From contig CAVQIM010000001.1 in NCBI GenBank assembly GCA_963712595.1, positions 992,001-1,056,000 on the forward strand: DNA of 64,000 nt, given 5' to 3'. The notes beneath the pieces are model-generated. The model was not told the DNA's origin. It made no database searches and saw only the letters and a program-made list of their open reading frames with translations. Positions 50,692 to 59,406 of this stretch are shown here, one piece after another. A program made the position numbers and the translations under genes. Origin of the DNA: VRUE01 sp963712595 (GTDB taxonomy: Bacteria > Actinomycetota > Thermoleophilia > Solirubrobacterales > 70-9). The first letter of the stretch is position 1. Each line of letters starts with the position of its first letter.

Positions 50692-52527
50692 ATGTCCGCG
50701 CTGGGAGACGTGGCGGCGGCGATACTGCCGCCCGAGTCGGGGGGGCCAGATCCCGAGCGGGTCGCGAGCGTCGCCCGGCGCATGGTGTCGCGGATGCCGC
50801 CAAGCTCACAGGCGGGGATCGGGGCGGCGTTGGTCGGCCTGGAGGCGTTCTCGTTGCTGCGTAGCGGCCACCGGCTCGGAAGGGCCTCGCCGCAACGCCG
50901 CGAAGCGCTGCTCACCGAGGTGGCCAGGCTCGGCGGCTCCCCGGTGCTGGACGCGATCAAGTCGATCGTGATGCTCGCCCACGGCGCCGAGGCCTACGCC
51001 GAGGAGATCGCCACGGTCGGCTCGCGCCACGAGCCCTCGCGGCCCGACGGGACGCTGAACCTCGTGCCGGCGACCGAGTGGGCGACGCTCTCCAGCTGCG
51101 ATGCGATCGTGGTCGGCTCCGGCGCCGGCGGCGCCTTCGTCGCCCGCGCCCTGGCCCGGGCGGGATTCGACACGGTGATCGTCGAGGAGGGCGAGCGCTG
51201 GTCGGTCGACCGCATCCGCAGCTCTCACCCGCTCGATCGCTTCACCGGGATATACCGCGACGGTGGCACGACGATGGCGCTGGGCAACCCGCCGATCGCC
51301 CTGCCGCTCGGGCGGGCGGTGGGCGGCACCACCGTGATCAACTCGGGCACCTGCTACCGCCCTCCGACCAAGGTCGTGCGGGACTGGCGCGAGCATCACG
51401 GGCTCGCCCACGCCGACCTCGAGCTGCTCGGCCCCAGGGTCGCCGACGTCGAAGCGACGATCGGGGTGGCGCCGGCGCCGATGGAGGTGCTGGGCCGAAA
51501 CGGGGAACTCGCGCTCGAGGGTGCGGCGGCGCTGGACTGGCAGAGCGCCCCCCTGCGGCGCAATGCGCCAGGCTGCCGTGGCGCCTGCCAGTGCGCGATC
51601 GGCTGCCCCAACAACGCCAAGGGCGGCGTCCACCTCAATGCCCTGCCGCAGGCCTGCGAGGCCGGAGCGAGGATCGTCTCGGGCCTGCACGTACAGAGGG
51701 TGCTCACCGAGGCGGAACGCGCGACGGGGGTCCTCGCGCGGGACGGGGGCGGGCGCGAGATGCGGATCTCGGCACCGCTGGTGGTCGTCGCTGCGGGAGC
51801 CGTGCCGACGCCACCGCTGCTGCGCCGCAGTGGCCTCGGCGGGCACCCCCGGCTCGGCCGCAACCTCTCGATCCATCCCGCGACCGGGATCACCGCGAGC
51901 TTCGAGGAGGCGGTGATCCCCTGGCGGGGAGTGATGCAGAGCGTCGGCATCGAAGAGCTGCACGAGAGCGAGGGGGTTCTGCTCGAGGCCACCTCGACCC
52001 CTCCCGGGATGGGCGCGGTCTCCGCCCCCGGCTACGGCACCCACCTCCTGCGTCGCCTCGATCGCGCCGCCAACACGGCGACGCTCGGAGCGATGATCGC
52101 CGACGAGCCCTCCGGCCGCGTCTTCGGCACCCGCGCGCCGATCGTCTCCTACCGGCTCGCCAAGGCCGACGAACGCCGGCTCTCGATCGCGATAGCGGCG
52201 ATGACGCGGGTGATGCTCGCGGCGGGCGCCACGGCGGTCGAACCTGGCGGCGGCGCCCCGGCGGTCCGTTCCGAGGCGGAGCTCGATGCGGCGATGCAGC
52301 GGCTCGACGTCCGCCGCCTCCGCCTCGCCGCCTTCCACCCCACCGGCTCTGCCGCCGCCGGCTCGGATCCCTCGCGCCACCCCGTCGATCCCGAGGGTCG
52401 CCTGCGCGGGATCGACGGCGTCTGGGTGGGGGACGGCTCGATCCTGCCGAGTTGCCCCGGCGTCAACCCCCAGGTCTCGATCATGGCGATCGCGGCCGGC
52501 GTGGGCGAGGCGGCGGCGACGGCCTAG
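50692..52527 (+). CDS. GMC family oxidoreductase (long-chain alcohol oxidase-like)
   Basis: 611 residues. A helical N-terminal region of about 130 residues precedes the FAD fold VVGSGAGGAFVARALARAGF, as in fatty alcohol oxidases. Further marks: GGTTMALGNPPIALPLGRAVGG, the Cys-rich loop GCRGACQCAIGCPNNAKGG, VVAAGAVPTPPLLRRSGL, and the C-terminal HPTGSAAAGSDP and VNPQVSIMAIA with the active-site His. Divergent from mfd with 29 bases between starts. Substrate: an alcohol, possibly lipidic or sterol. Confidence 0.87.
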   Translation: MSALGDVAAAILPPESGGPDPERVASVARRMVSRMPPSSQAGIGAALVGLEAFSLLRSGHRLGRASPQRREALLTEVARLGGSPVLDAIKSIVMLAHGAEAYAEEIATVGSRHEPSRPDGTLNLVPATEWATLSSCDAIVVGSGAGGAFVARALARAGFDTVIVEEGERWSVDRIRSSHPLDRFTGIYRDGGTTMALGNPPIALPLGRAVGGTTVINSGTCYRPPTKVVRDWREHHGLAHADLELLGPRVADVEATIGVAPAPMEVLGRNGELALEGAAALDWQSAPLRRNAPGCRGACQCAIGCPNNAKGGVHLNALPQACEAGARIVSGLHVQRVLTEAERATGVLARDGGGREMRISAPLVVVAAGAVPTPPLLRRSGLGGHPRLGRNLSIHPATGITASFEEAVIPWRGVMQSVGIEELHESEGVLLEATSTPPGMGAVSAPGYGTHLLRRLDRAANTATLGAMIADEPSGRVFGTRAPIVSYRLAKADERRLSIAIAAMTRVMLAAGATAVEPGGGAPAVRSEAELDAAMQRLDVRRLRLAAFHPTGSAAAGSDPSRHPVDPEGRLRGIDGVWVGDGSILPSCPGVNPQVSIMAIAAGVGEAAATA

Positions 52528-53109
52528 ATGGTCGATCCGCGGCCGGGTTGGCGGTGATGGCGGGTGCGCCTCTGGGGGAATTGATGTCGCACGCGCGCTG
52601 CGCCTAGCGACTATGTGGGAGCGCGGCTTACGCCGCGCAAGATCAGCCCCCGGAGCCGACCGGCGAGACACGCGCAGCCGACATTCACCCCACCCAGGGG
52701 TGGTCAAAGTCGGATGCGCCGAGCCGCACCGCGTGCTCAACCTGACGGAACCGGATACTCATGAGCAGCGCTATTCGAGCGACCGAGAACGCCGTACCGC
52801 GCAGTGTCCGCCACCGCTGGACGCGTGCGGGGGTTTTCGCCAATCCTCCTAGAAGCCGCCGACAAGCTTCAAAGGTCTAGGCGCTCACCTCGATCTCAAG
52901 GTTCTCAAGCTTTTAGCCCTGAGGCCGGCTTCGGTGCCTGGGCCGTATAGGGGGCTGTGTTGAGCGGGGAGACTGGCCGCCCTGCGGGCGAATGTCGCGA
53001 AGCGGCCTATGCAATCTGGTGATTGCGCGGCCGCAGGCCGCGCTCCTCATTCAATTCGACTGCAGGGCGGCCAGTCTCCCGGCCTCATCCCGGATCGACC
53101 ACTTGGGGG
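52528..53109. other. 582-base gap without a supported gene
   Basis: Between convergent GMC oxidase and enoyl-CoA hydratase. Contents: a 7-bp hairpin GCGCGGC-TTAC-GCCGCGC at 52621-52638 (probable terminator of the GMC gene), a composition-neutral middle with short broken frames only, and the composite inverted repeat at 52967-53080. Confidence 0.6.
52967..53080. repeat. composite inverted repeat before enoyl-CoA hydratase end
   Basis: Perfect 19-bp arms at 52967-52985 and 53062-53080 (GGGAGACTGGCCGCCCTGC and its complement). Inside lie GCAATC-TGGT-GATTGC (53011-53026) and the 8-bp stem GCGCGGCC-GCA-GGCCGCGC (53025-53043), which overlap and could alternate. Same architecture as 41783-41895 and 61984-62127. 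Confidence 0.6.
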
Positions 53110-53841
53110 TCAGGCCCTGTAAGGCAGGCCAGGGCCGGTGCGCTGCCACTCGACCTGACCCTCGCCCTCGCTGCGGGAGCGGCCCTCGATGTCGTCCCAC
53201 TGGTGCAGCATGCGCTTGAGGCGCGCTACCCCCTCCGGAGGGTGCGCGGCGGCCTCGGCGGCGAGCTCAAGCGCCGCCGCCTCGGTTGCGGCGGCGGGTG
53301 CGACGCGATTGACCAAGCCCAGGCGCAGCGCCTCATCGGCCCCAACCGTGCGCGAGGAGAGCAGCAGGTACTTGGCCGTCGCCAAGCCGCAGAGCGTCAC
53401 CAGGCGCGCCGGCCCAACAGGCACTCCCAGGGCGGCGCCAGGAAAGCGCATGCGCAGATTGGAGCCGCCGACCCGCATGTCACAGGCGATCGCGATCTCG
53501 GCGCCGCCGCCGACGACGTCGCCGGGACAGGCGGCGATCGTCGGCTTGGGGAAGCCGACGATCTCGTCGTAGACATCGGCGAAGAGCTGCATGCGCCGCA
53601 CCCGCCCCTCCTCGTCTAGATCCTCCTTGACGTCGGCGCCGGCAGAGAGGGCCATGTGATCGCAGGAGCCGATCAGGAGGACTCGCACGGCCTCATCGGC
53701 ACGAGCCACCGCGACGTGCTCGAGCAGCTCGACCAGCATCTGGGTGTCGATCGCGTTGCGCGAGGCCGGACGCTGCAGGCGCAGCACCGCCACCCCCTGC
53801 TCGTTCAGCTCATAGCTGGTCACACCGGCGGCGTCGCTCAC
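53110..53841 (-). CDS. enoyl-CoA hydratase/isomerase family protein
   Basis: 243-residue crotonase fold. Seen: VLRLQRPASRNAIDTQM, the oxyanion-hole segment ALSAGADVKEDLDEEG, PTIAACPGDVVGGGAEIAIACDM with the second oxyanion glycine, and FPGAALGVPVG; a Glu is replaced in the usual ExxLG of hydratases, so isomerase or hydrolase chemistry is equally likely. GTG start overlaps the pth stop in GTGA. It separates pth from mfd, which are neighbours in many related genomes. Confidence 0.85.
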   Translation of the reverse strand: MSDAAGVTSYELNEQGVAVLRLQRPASRNAIDTQMLVELLEHVAVARADEAVRVLLIGSCDHMALSAGADVKEDLDEEGRVRRMQLFADVYDEIVGFPKPTIAACPGDVVGGGAEIAIACDMRVGGSNLRMRFPGAALGVPVGPARLVTLCGLATAKYLLLSSRTVGADEALRLGLVNRVAPAAATEAAALELAAEAAAHPPEGVARLKRMLHQWDDIEGRSRSEGEGQVEWQRTGPGLPYRA

Positions 53842-54446
53842 GGCGTGGAACCTAGCTTCTTCACCAGCCGCTCGGCCTCCTCGGCAGCTCGCGCCACCAG
53901 CTCCTCGACCTCTTGGCGCGGCTCACGGAAGCGGGACAGCACGTAGGAGGCAACGATCTCCGGGTCGGTCGAATCGGGACGGCCGACGCCGACGCGAACG
54001 CGCCAGAACTCGGCGTCCCCAAAGCCCCGCTTGAGGCTCTTCAGCCCGTTGTGGCCGGCGAGCCCCCCGCCGAGGCGGACCTGCACCTCGCCGAAGGGAA
54101 GGTCGATCTCGTCATGGAGAACGACGACCCGCTCGAGCGGCGTCTTCAGCGAGCCCCGCGCCGGCCCGGCAGAGTCGCCTGAGGCGTTCATCTGGGTCTG
54201 CGGCAGGAGGATCGCCACCCGCGGGCCACCCGGCCCGGCCCGGCCTTCGCTGACAAGGCCGCCGAAGCGACTCTTGGCCCGAGGGAGGTCCCAACGCCGC
54301 GAGAGCTCCGCCGCCACCTCGAAGCCGACGTTGTGACGCGTGCCGGCGTAGCGCTCGCCCGGATTGCCCAGGCCGACGATCAGGATGCGGTCGCCCCCCT
54401 CGCCCTCGCCCTCGCCGCGATCGCCGCGGCGGCGAAAGAGCGCCAG
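53838..54446 (-). CDS. pth: peptidyl-tRNA hydrolase, apparent CTG start
   Basis: About 202 residues. Catalytic features: VGLGNPGERYAGTRHNVGF (Asn28, His38 by this numbering), then VVVLHDEIDLPFG with Asp, GGGLAGHNGLKS and RVRVGVGRP. Recycles peptidyl-tRNA released by stalled ribosomes. No ATG, GTG or TTG exists between the in-frame rplY TAG and the active-site Asn; the only start-like codon is CTG 54446, 3 bases after the TAG, with GGGGA upstream. A GTG at 54317 would delete the catalytic Asn and His and cannot be right. Coupling to or readthrough from rplY is possible. Confidence 0.88.
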   Translation of the reverse strand: MALFRRRGDRGEGEGEGGDRILIVGLGNPGERYAGTRHNVGFEVAAELSRRWDLPRAKSRFGGLVSEGRAGPGGPRVAILLPQTQMNASGDSAGPARGSLKTPLERVVVLHDEIDLPFGEVQVRLGGGLAGHNGLKSLKRGFGDAEFWRVRVGVGRPDSTDPEIVASYVLSRFREPRQEVEELVARAAEEAERLVKKLGSTP

Positions 54447-54449
54447 GAG

Positions 54450-55142
54450 CTAGTCCCCGCCGGAGTCGCCCGAGTCGCCGCCGTCGCCCTCGCCGGCCTC
54501 CTCGGCGGCGGGCGCCTCGCCCTCCTCGCCGACCAGCTCGGCCTCCTCCTCGACCGCAGGCTCGGGCTCTTCCTCGACCCGGGGTGGCGAGAGGGTGGCG
54601 ATCGTCACCTCGTCCGGCTCGTCCGCGACGAGCTTGACGCCCTCGGGGACGACCAGGGACGAGAGCTGCAGGGTGTCGTTGATCTCCATCGCCGAGACGT
54701 CGGCGACGATCCGATCGGGAATCTCAGTGGGAAGCGCTTCGACCGTGACCTCGCGGGTGACGTGCTCGAGCACGCCGCCGCCTTTGACCCCGGGAGCGGA
54801 ATCCGCGCCCTCGAGCTCGACCGCGACCTCGGCCTGGATCGCCTCGTCGAGCCGCACCTCCTGCAGGTCGATGTGCTGGAGGCTGCCGCGGACCGGGTGC
54901 AGTTGCTGCTCCTTGACGACCACGGGCACCGCTTTGGCGCCCTCGATCTCGAGATCGAAGAGGGCGGCGCCGCCGGCAAGCGCGGTGCGCACGTCGCGTT
55001 CGCTGACCTTGAAGGCGCGAGCCTCGGAGCCGCCGCTATAGACGACGCCGGGGACCAGGCCGTCGCGGCGCAGCCGGCGCGAGGTCCTCGAGCCGAACTC
55101 GGTGCGGGGCGCTGCCTTCAGCTTTTCGCGGTTGCGGGCCAT
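54450..55142 (-). CDS. rplY: ribosomal protein bL25 (CTC family)
   Basis: 230 residues. N-terminal 5S rRNA-binding domain (EFGSRTSRRLRRDGLVPGVVY, HIDLQEVR) and the C-terminal TL5/CTC beta domain (GGVLEHVTREVTVEALPTEIP, LVVPEGVKLV), plus an acidic tail rich in Glu and Gly-Asp. The tail's last codons lie in frame with the following pth. ATG 55142 chosen as the family begins MAxxxxLKAAPRTEFG. Confidence 0.92.
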   Translation of the reverse strand: MARNREKLKAAPRTEFGSRTSRRLRRDGLVPGVVYSGGSEARAFKVSERDVRTALAGGAALFDLEIEGAKAVPVVVKEQQLHPVRGSLQHIDLQEVRLDEAIQAEVAVELEGADSAPGVKGGGVLEHVTREVTVEALPTEIPDRIVADVSAMEINDTLQLSSLVVPEGVKLVADEPDEVTIATLSPPRVEEEPEPAVEEEAELVGEEGEAPAAEEAGEGDGGDSGDSGGD

Positions 55143-55199
55143 CCGGACGGGAGAGGATAGAGAAACGGCGGCAAACGGAACCTGTGGCAACCTGTTGCC

Positions 55200-56618
55200 G
55201 TGGCTGACGACTCGAAGATTCCGAAGGGGCGGGTGCGCCGATCAGCCAAGCTGGGCTCGATCGTCGGCGTTCAAGGCGCCCGCTACGCGGGAACCAAGGC
55301 GACCAACGTCGCCCGCTCCGAGGAGGGGAGCAAGGAGAAGCTCGAGCAGCGCCACCTCGAGACGGCGATGAAGATGGTCGGCGCCCTGGGCCAGATGAAG
55401 GGGGCGGCGATGAAGCTGGGCCAGTTCGCCTCCTTCATCGACACCGAGTTCATTCCGGACGAGTACCGCGAGATCTACCAGGAGCAGCTGGCGAAGCTGC
55501 GCACCGACGCGCCGGCGATGCCCTGGGAGAAGGTCGAGAAGGTGCTGAGCGAGGAGTACGAAGGCGAGCCGCTCTCCGAGCTGTTCGCCGAGTTCGAGCA
55601 GGAGGCCTTTGCCGCCGCCTCGATCGGCCAGGTGCACCGGGCCGAGATGCTCGACGGCCGCCAGGTGGCGGTGAAGATCCAGTACCCGGGAATCGCCGAG
55701 GCGCTCGACGCCGACCTGCGCACCGCCGGCACCATCGTCCGGCTCGCCCGCGCCCTCGCCCCGGGCCTCGACGCCAAGGCGATCGCCGCGGAGCTGCGCG
55801 AGCGCGTGATGGAGGAGCTCGACTACGAGTACGAGGCGCAGAACCAGCGCACCTTCTCCCGCGCCTACCGCGACCACCCCTTCATCTACGTACCGGAAGT
55901 GATCACGCGCCTCTCGCGCCGCCGGGTCCTGGTCACCGAGCTGGTCGAGGGACTCGGCTTCGAGCAGATCAAGCAACTGCCGCACGAGGAGCGCAGCCGC
56001 TTCGGCGAGATCGTCTTCCGCGGCAGCCTCGGCTCGATCTACCACCTGCAGCACTTCAACGCCGATCCCCATCCCGGCAACTACATCCTGATGGCCGACG
56101 GGCGCGTCGCCTTCCTCGACTTCGGCATGACCAAGAAGCTCGACCGCGAGCAGATCCTGCTCGAGCAGCGCGCCTTCGACGCCGCCTCCCGCGACGATCC
56201 GGAGGCCTTCCGCGAGGCCCTGCACGACCTCGGCTTCGTCAAGAGCCCCTCCAAGCTCGACGCCGAGCGGCTGCTGGACCACATGCGCGCCGTCGGCGGC
56301 TGGTACATCGAGGACCGCGAGATCGAGATCAGCCCGCGGCGGGTGATGAAGATCATCGAGTCGACCAACGACCCGCGCTCGGAGTACTACGACCTGATGC
56401 GGCGCGAGTCGATCCCCGCCGACGAGCTGATGGGCCGGCGGATGGAAATCGGCGTCGTCGCCGTGCTCGGCCAGCTGCGGGCCAAGCGCAACTGGCACCG
56501 GATCTTCTGCGAGTGGGCGTATGACGCCCCGGCCGCAACGCCCCTCGGCGAGCAGGAGTGGGAGTACTTCGAGGGAAGAGGCGTGATGAAGGTGCCTGGA
56601 CTTCCGAGCAACGCCTGA
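55200..56618 (+). CDS. ABC1/AarF (UbiB/ADCK3) family atypical kinase
   Basis: 472 residues, paralog of 19717-21162. Motifs: KLGQFASFIDTEFIP, AAASIGQVHRAEM, VAVKIQYPG, NADPHPGNYILM and FLDFGMTKK. GTG start, 57 bases from the divergent rplY start. The next gene (membrane protein) starts 11 bases after its stop, behind GAGAGGAG, so they are cotranscribed. Likely role in isoprenoid quinone or lipid metabolism at the membrane, inferred from the family. Confidence 0.91.
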   Translation: MADDSKIPKGRVRRSAKLGSIVGVQGARYAGTKATNVARSEEGSKEKLEQRHLETAMKMVGALGQMKGAAMKLGQFASFIDTEFIPDEYREIYQEQLAKLRTDAPAMPWEKVEKVLSEEYEGEPLSELFAEFEQEAFAAASIGQVHRAEMLDGRQVAVKIQYPGIAEALDADLRTAGTIVRLARALAPGLDAKAIAAELRERVMEELDYEYEAQNQRTFSRAYRDHPFIYVPEVITRLSRRRVLVTELVEGLGFEQIKQLPHEERSRFGEIVFRGSLGSIYHLQHFNADPHPGNYILMADGRVAFLDFGMTKKLDREQILLEQRAFDAASRDDPEAFREALHDLGFVKSPSKLDAERLLDHMRAVGGWYIEDREIEISPRRVMKIIESTNDPRSEYYDLMRRESIPADELMGRRMEIGVVAVLGQLRAKRNWHRIFCEWAYDAPAATPLGEQEWEYFEGRGVMKVPGLPSNA

Positions 56619-56629
56619 GAGGAGCGTCG

Positions 56630-57487
56630 ATGAGCCGGATTCGCCGCGGTTGGGACCTGACCAAGAAAAGCTGGGGGCTGCTGCGCGATAACCCCGCCCT
56701 ACTGCGCTTTCCGCTCTACGGTGGCGTGGCGACGATCCTCTGCGCAATCATCGTCGTGGGGCCAGGCCTGTATCTGATCGAGGACGACAAGGCGGCCTTT
56801 GGCGGCCCCCTCGCCGTGATCGGCTTCTACCTGCTCGCCATGATCGGCACCTACTTCAGCGTCGGGCTCGCCGCCGCCGCGGACATGATCTTCCAGGGAC
56901 GCGAGGCGAACGTCGCCGACGGCCTCGCGGTCGCCCGCACCCGCTTTGCCCAAATCGCCGGCTGGGCTGCGGTCTCAGCCACGATCGGCCTCGTGCTCAG
57001 CGCGCTGGAGAACCAGGGAGCGGTGGGTGAGATCGTCGGCCGCCTGCTCGCGGTGGGCTGGTCGCTGATCACCTTCCTCGCCGTGCCGGTGATCGCCCTG
57101 GAGGGCACCGGACCGTTCCAGACCCTGAAGCGCTCGGCGGGGCTCTTCGGATCTCGCTGGGGCCAGCAGGTAACCGGCAACATCGCGATCGGCGGCGCCG
57201 TCCTCCTCTTCGGCGTCCTCCCCTCCGCCCTATTGATCTTCGTCGGCTTCCTGATCTGGGCCTCGGCCGGTTTCGCCGGCGCGCTGCTGCTGGTGATCGG
57301 CGTGATCGGCCTGGCGATCTCGATGCTGATCTCGAGCGCGCTCAGCAACATCTTCGGCGTCGCCCTCTACCGCTACGCCCTCGACGGCAACGCGGTTGGC
57401 GGCTTCACCGCCCAAGAGCTCGAGTCCGCGGTCAGGACGAAACGCGGCCGCAACGCCCCACCCACCGCCACCCCCGGCACCGTCTAA
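56630..57487 (+). CDS. DUF6159-like multi-pass membrane protein
   Basis: 285 residues. N-terminal RGWDLTKKSWGLLRDNPALLRFP is amphipathic and typical of a small family of bacterial membrane proteins; six helices follow (VATILCAIIVVGPGLYL, LAVIGFYLLAMIGTYF and others), with a central YFSVGLAAAADMIFQG and a C-terminal FGVALYRYALDGNAVGGFT. Function unknown. Follows the ABC1 kinase at 11 bases. Confidence 0.8.
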   Translation: MSRIRRGWDLTKKSWGLLRDNPALLRFPLYGGVATILCAIIVVGPGLYLIEDDKAAFGGPLAVIGFYLLAMIGTYFSVGLAAAADMIFQGREANVADGLAVARTRFAQIAGWAAVSATIGLVLSALENQGAVGEIVGRLLAVGWSLITFLAVPVIALEGTGPFQTLKRSAGLFGSRWGQQVTGNIAIGGAVLLFGVLPSALLIFVGFLIWASAGFAGALLLVIGVIGLAISMLISSALSNIFGVALYRYALDGNAVGGFTAQELESAVRTKRGRNAPPTATPGTV

Positions 57488-57502
57488 CCCCCAGCAACCC
57501 GC

Positions 57503-57550
57503 TCCGGTGCGCCTTATGTGGTCATAGACCGCAAAAAGCGCACCGGAAGC
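57503..57550 (+). repeat. 48-bp hairpin repeat, copy 1
   Basis: Begins TCCGGTGCGCCTTATGTGG and ends GCGCACCGGAAGC; arms TCCGGTGCGC / GCGCACCGGA form a stem. Identical in layout to copy 2 (57573-57620), with only a few differing bases. Lies in the gap between the membrane protein and the DUF559-type gene. Confidence 0.75.
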
Positions 57551-57572
57551 GGAGACAGGGGGCGAACCCTAG

Positions 57573-57620
57573 TCCGGTGCGCCTTATGTGGTCATGGGCC
57601 GCAAAAGGCGCACCGGAAGC
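57573..57620 (+). repeat. 48-bp hairpin repeat, copy 2, contains start of the next gene
   Basis: Stem TCCGGTGCGCCTT / AAAAGGCGCACCGGA with the GTG (57588) and ATG (57594) start codons of the DUF559-type gene in the loop. No other ribosome site is visible, so the hairpin may control translation. Confidence 0.75.
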
Positions 57621-58525
57621 TCAAACCACGTCATTGCAAGGGACGCCGAGCGGCAACATGGAGTCATTTCCCGGCATCAGCTACGGGAGCTCGGACTCAG
57701 CGACTACGCGATCTCCGATCGGATTTCTTCCGGCTATCTGCAGCCCGTCTTTCGAGGCGCCTTTGCGGTCGGCCACCGTGCCATAAACCGGCAGGGACGC
57801 ATGTGGGCCGCTGTCCTTGCCTGCGACAGCGGCACGGTCCTCTCCCATGGCAGCGCAGCGGAGCTGCTTGGGCTCTGGGACAAGGAACTGCCATACGTCG
57901 AGGTCATCCCGCCGGACTGGTCGGGACGCAAGATTCCGGGGATCCGCTGGCACCGCGTGCGCCTGCCATTGGCCGATGAGTTCGAAGTCCTGGACGGCAT
58001 TCCGTGTACGACCGTTTCCCGCACGATCGTCGACATGGCGGGGCGATCGGGCTGGGGACAGCTTCGGCGCTTGGTCGAGCAGGCCGCGATCTTGCGAAAG
58101 CTCGACCCGAGGAGATCGAACTCATCCTTTCGCGGAGCCGCAGGCGCGGCGCTCCCCGGCTGCGCACGGTCCTCGCTCCATGGCGCGCCACAGCGGAGTC
58201 GCGGCCACGGCTGAGAAGCCGGCTTGAGGCCCGTCTTCTTCCTCGCCTGATCGAGGAAGGTCTGCCTGCCCCTCGCACCAACGTCAAGCTGCGCGTCGAG
58301 GGACAACTGCTCGAGATCGACCTGCTCTGGGAGAAGCAGCGACTGGCGATCGAAACGGACGGCGTGGAAACCCACAGAACCTCGGCGGCATTCGAGCGCG
58401 ACCGCTGGCGGGACCAGCTCCTCGTCGCGGCCGGCTATCGCACCGCCCGCGTCACCTGGGCCCAGGTCCGCGACGAACCCAAGGCGGTGGTCAACCGCAT
58501 CGCCCGCATGCTGAGGCCAACCTGA
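57588..58525 (+). pseudogene. AbiEi/DUF559-type protein, broken by one frameshift
   Basis: First part (57588 to about 58108): HGVISRHQLRELGLSDYAIS, then GYLQPVFRGAFAVGH, AVLACDSGTVLSHGSAAELLGL and VSRTIVDMAGRSG, the usual AbiEi-like DNA-binding head. After AAG CTC GAC CC the frame shifts: adding one C continues as PEEIELILSRSRRRGAPRL and on to a DUF559 nuclease-like end (VEGQLLEIDLLWEKQRLAIE followed by TDGVETHRT, and RDQLLVAAGYRTARVTW). DUF559 resembles Vsr-type PD-(D/E)XK enzymes. Unrepaired, the first frame ends at 58214. Three 48-bp repeats bracket the gene. Confidence 0.72.
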
Positions 58526-58528
58526 CCA

Positions 58529-58576
58529 GCTTGCGGTGCGCCTTTTGCGAGCTATGACCACATAAGGCGCACCGGA
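58529..58576 (-). repeat. 48-bp hairpin repeat, copy 3, inverted
   Basis: Reverse complement of the unit at 57503 and 57573 with about four to five differences. It lies directly after the stop of the DUF559-type gene, so copies 2 and 3 form terminal inverted repeats around it. Confidence 0.75.
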
Positions 58577-58588
58577 ACGGCTTTGGGG

Positions 58589-59323
58589 CTAGGGGGAGGC
58601 TGGAGTGGGGGTGAGCTGGGTGAAGAGGCGGGGGTCGTTGGAGCAGATGCCGGTGACGCCGGCGGCGACGAGCTTGTCCATGCGGGGCAGGTCGTCGACG
58701 GTCCAGGCGATCAGCTCGACGCCGACGAGCTTGGCGATGCGGGCCAGGCGGGGGCTGACGAGCGGGTGGTAGACCCAGATCGCCTCGACGCCGAGCTTCG
58801 GCAGCTTCTCGGCAGCAAGGCCGGGCAGTCGCTGGCGCATCGCCACCAGCGCCGCCAGCATCGGGCCCTTCGCCCAGCGCTTCGAGGTCCAGTCCTTTGT
58901 CACCTTGGGATAGGTCCAGCCGCGGCGCAGCTCCGGCTCGAGCTCATGGATGCGGCCGAGCGAATACAGCTCCATGGTCGAGACCATCGCCCGGCCGATC
59001 AGGTCTCGCTCTCGCAGGGCCTCGACGATCTCCTCCTCCCTGCCCGGCAGCTTGATGTCGATGTCTATCTCGACCCGGTCGAGCGGCGGCTCAAGAAACG
59101 CGTCGAGCGCCTCAGTCAGGTCCAACGGCGTGCGCCGTTCCGCGTCGCCCCAGTCGTGAGCGACGACAAGCGGCGCCCGCTGCTCCAGCGGCAGGTGGCC
59201 ATCCGGCAGCCAGAGCACGTCGAGCTCGATCACGTCGACACCAATCTCGACCGCCTTCTCAAAGCTCTCGACCGTGTTCCCCGGCACGATCAAATCCGCC
59301 CCCTTGTGCCCAACCCTGATCAC
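58589..59323 (-). CDS. glycerophosphodiester phosphodiesterase family protein
   Basis: 244 residues. N-terminal GHKGADLIVPGNTVESFEKAVEIGVDVIELDV gives the catalytic His and the metal-binding Glu-x-Asp; LVVAHDWG supplies the second His; the TIM barrel ends with AWTVDDLPRMDKLVAAGVTGICSNDP. It hydrolyses glycerophosphodiesters to glycerol 3-phosphate and alcohol. No signal peptide, so cytosolic. Confidence 0.88.
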   Translation of the reverse strand: MIRVGHKGADLIVPGNTVESFEKAVEIGVDVIELDVLWLPDGHLPLEQRAPLVVAHDWGDAERRTPLDLTEALDAFLEPPLDRVEIDIDIKLPGREEEIVEALRERDLIGRAMVSTMELYSLGRIHELEPELRRGWTYPKVTKDWTSKRWAKGPMLAALVAMRQRLPGLAAEKLPKLGVEAIWVYHPLVSPRLARIAKLVGVELIAWTVDDLPRMDKLVAAGVTGICSNDPRLFTQLTPTPASP

Positions 59324-59406
59324 TGTGCCCTCAAAAAAGAGTGGTCGGCAAGGTCGGCCGCGGACGGCTGGGTGCCCAGGACCAAGCGAAGCGTTCTCGA
59401 CACGGT

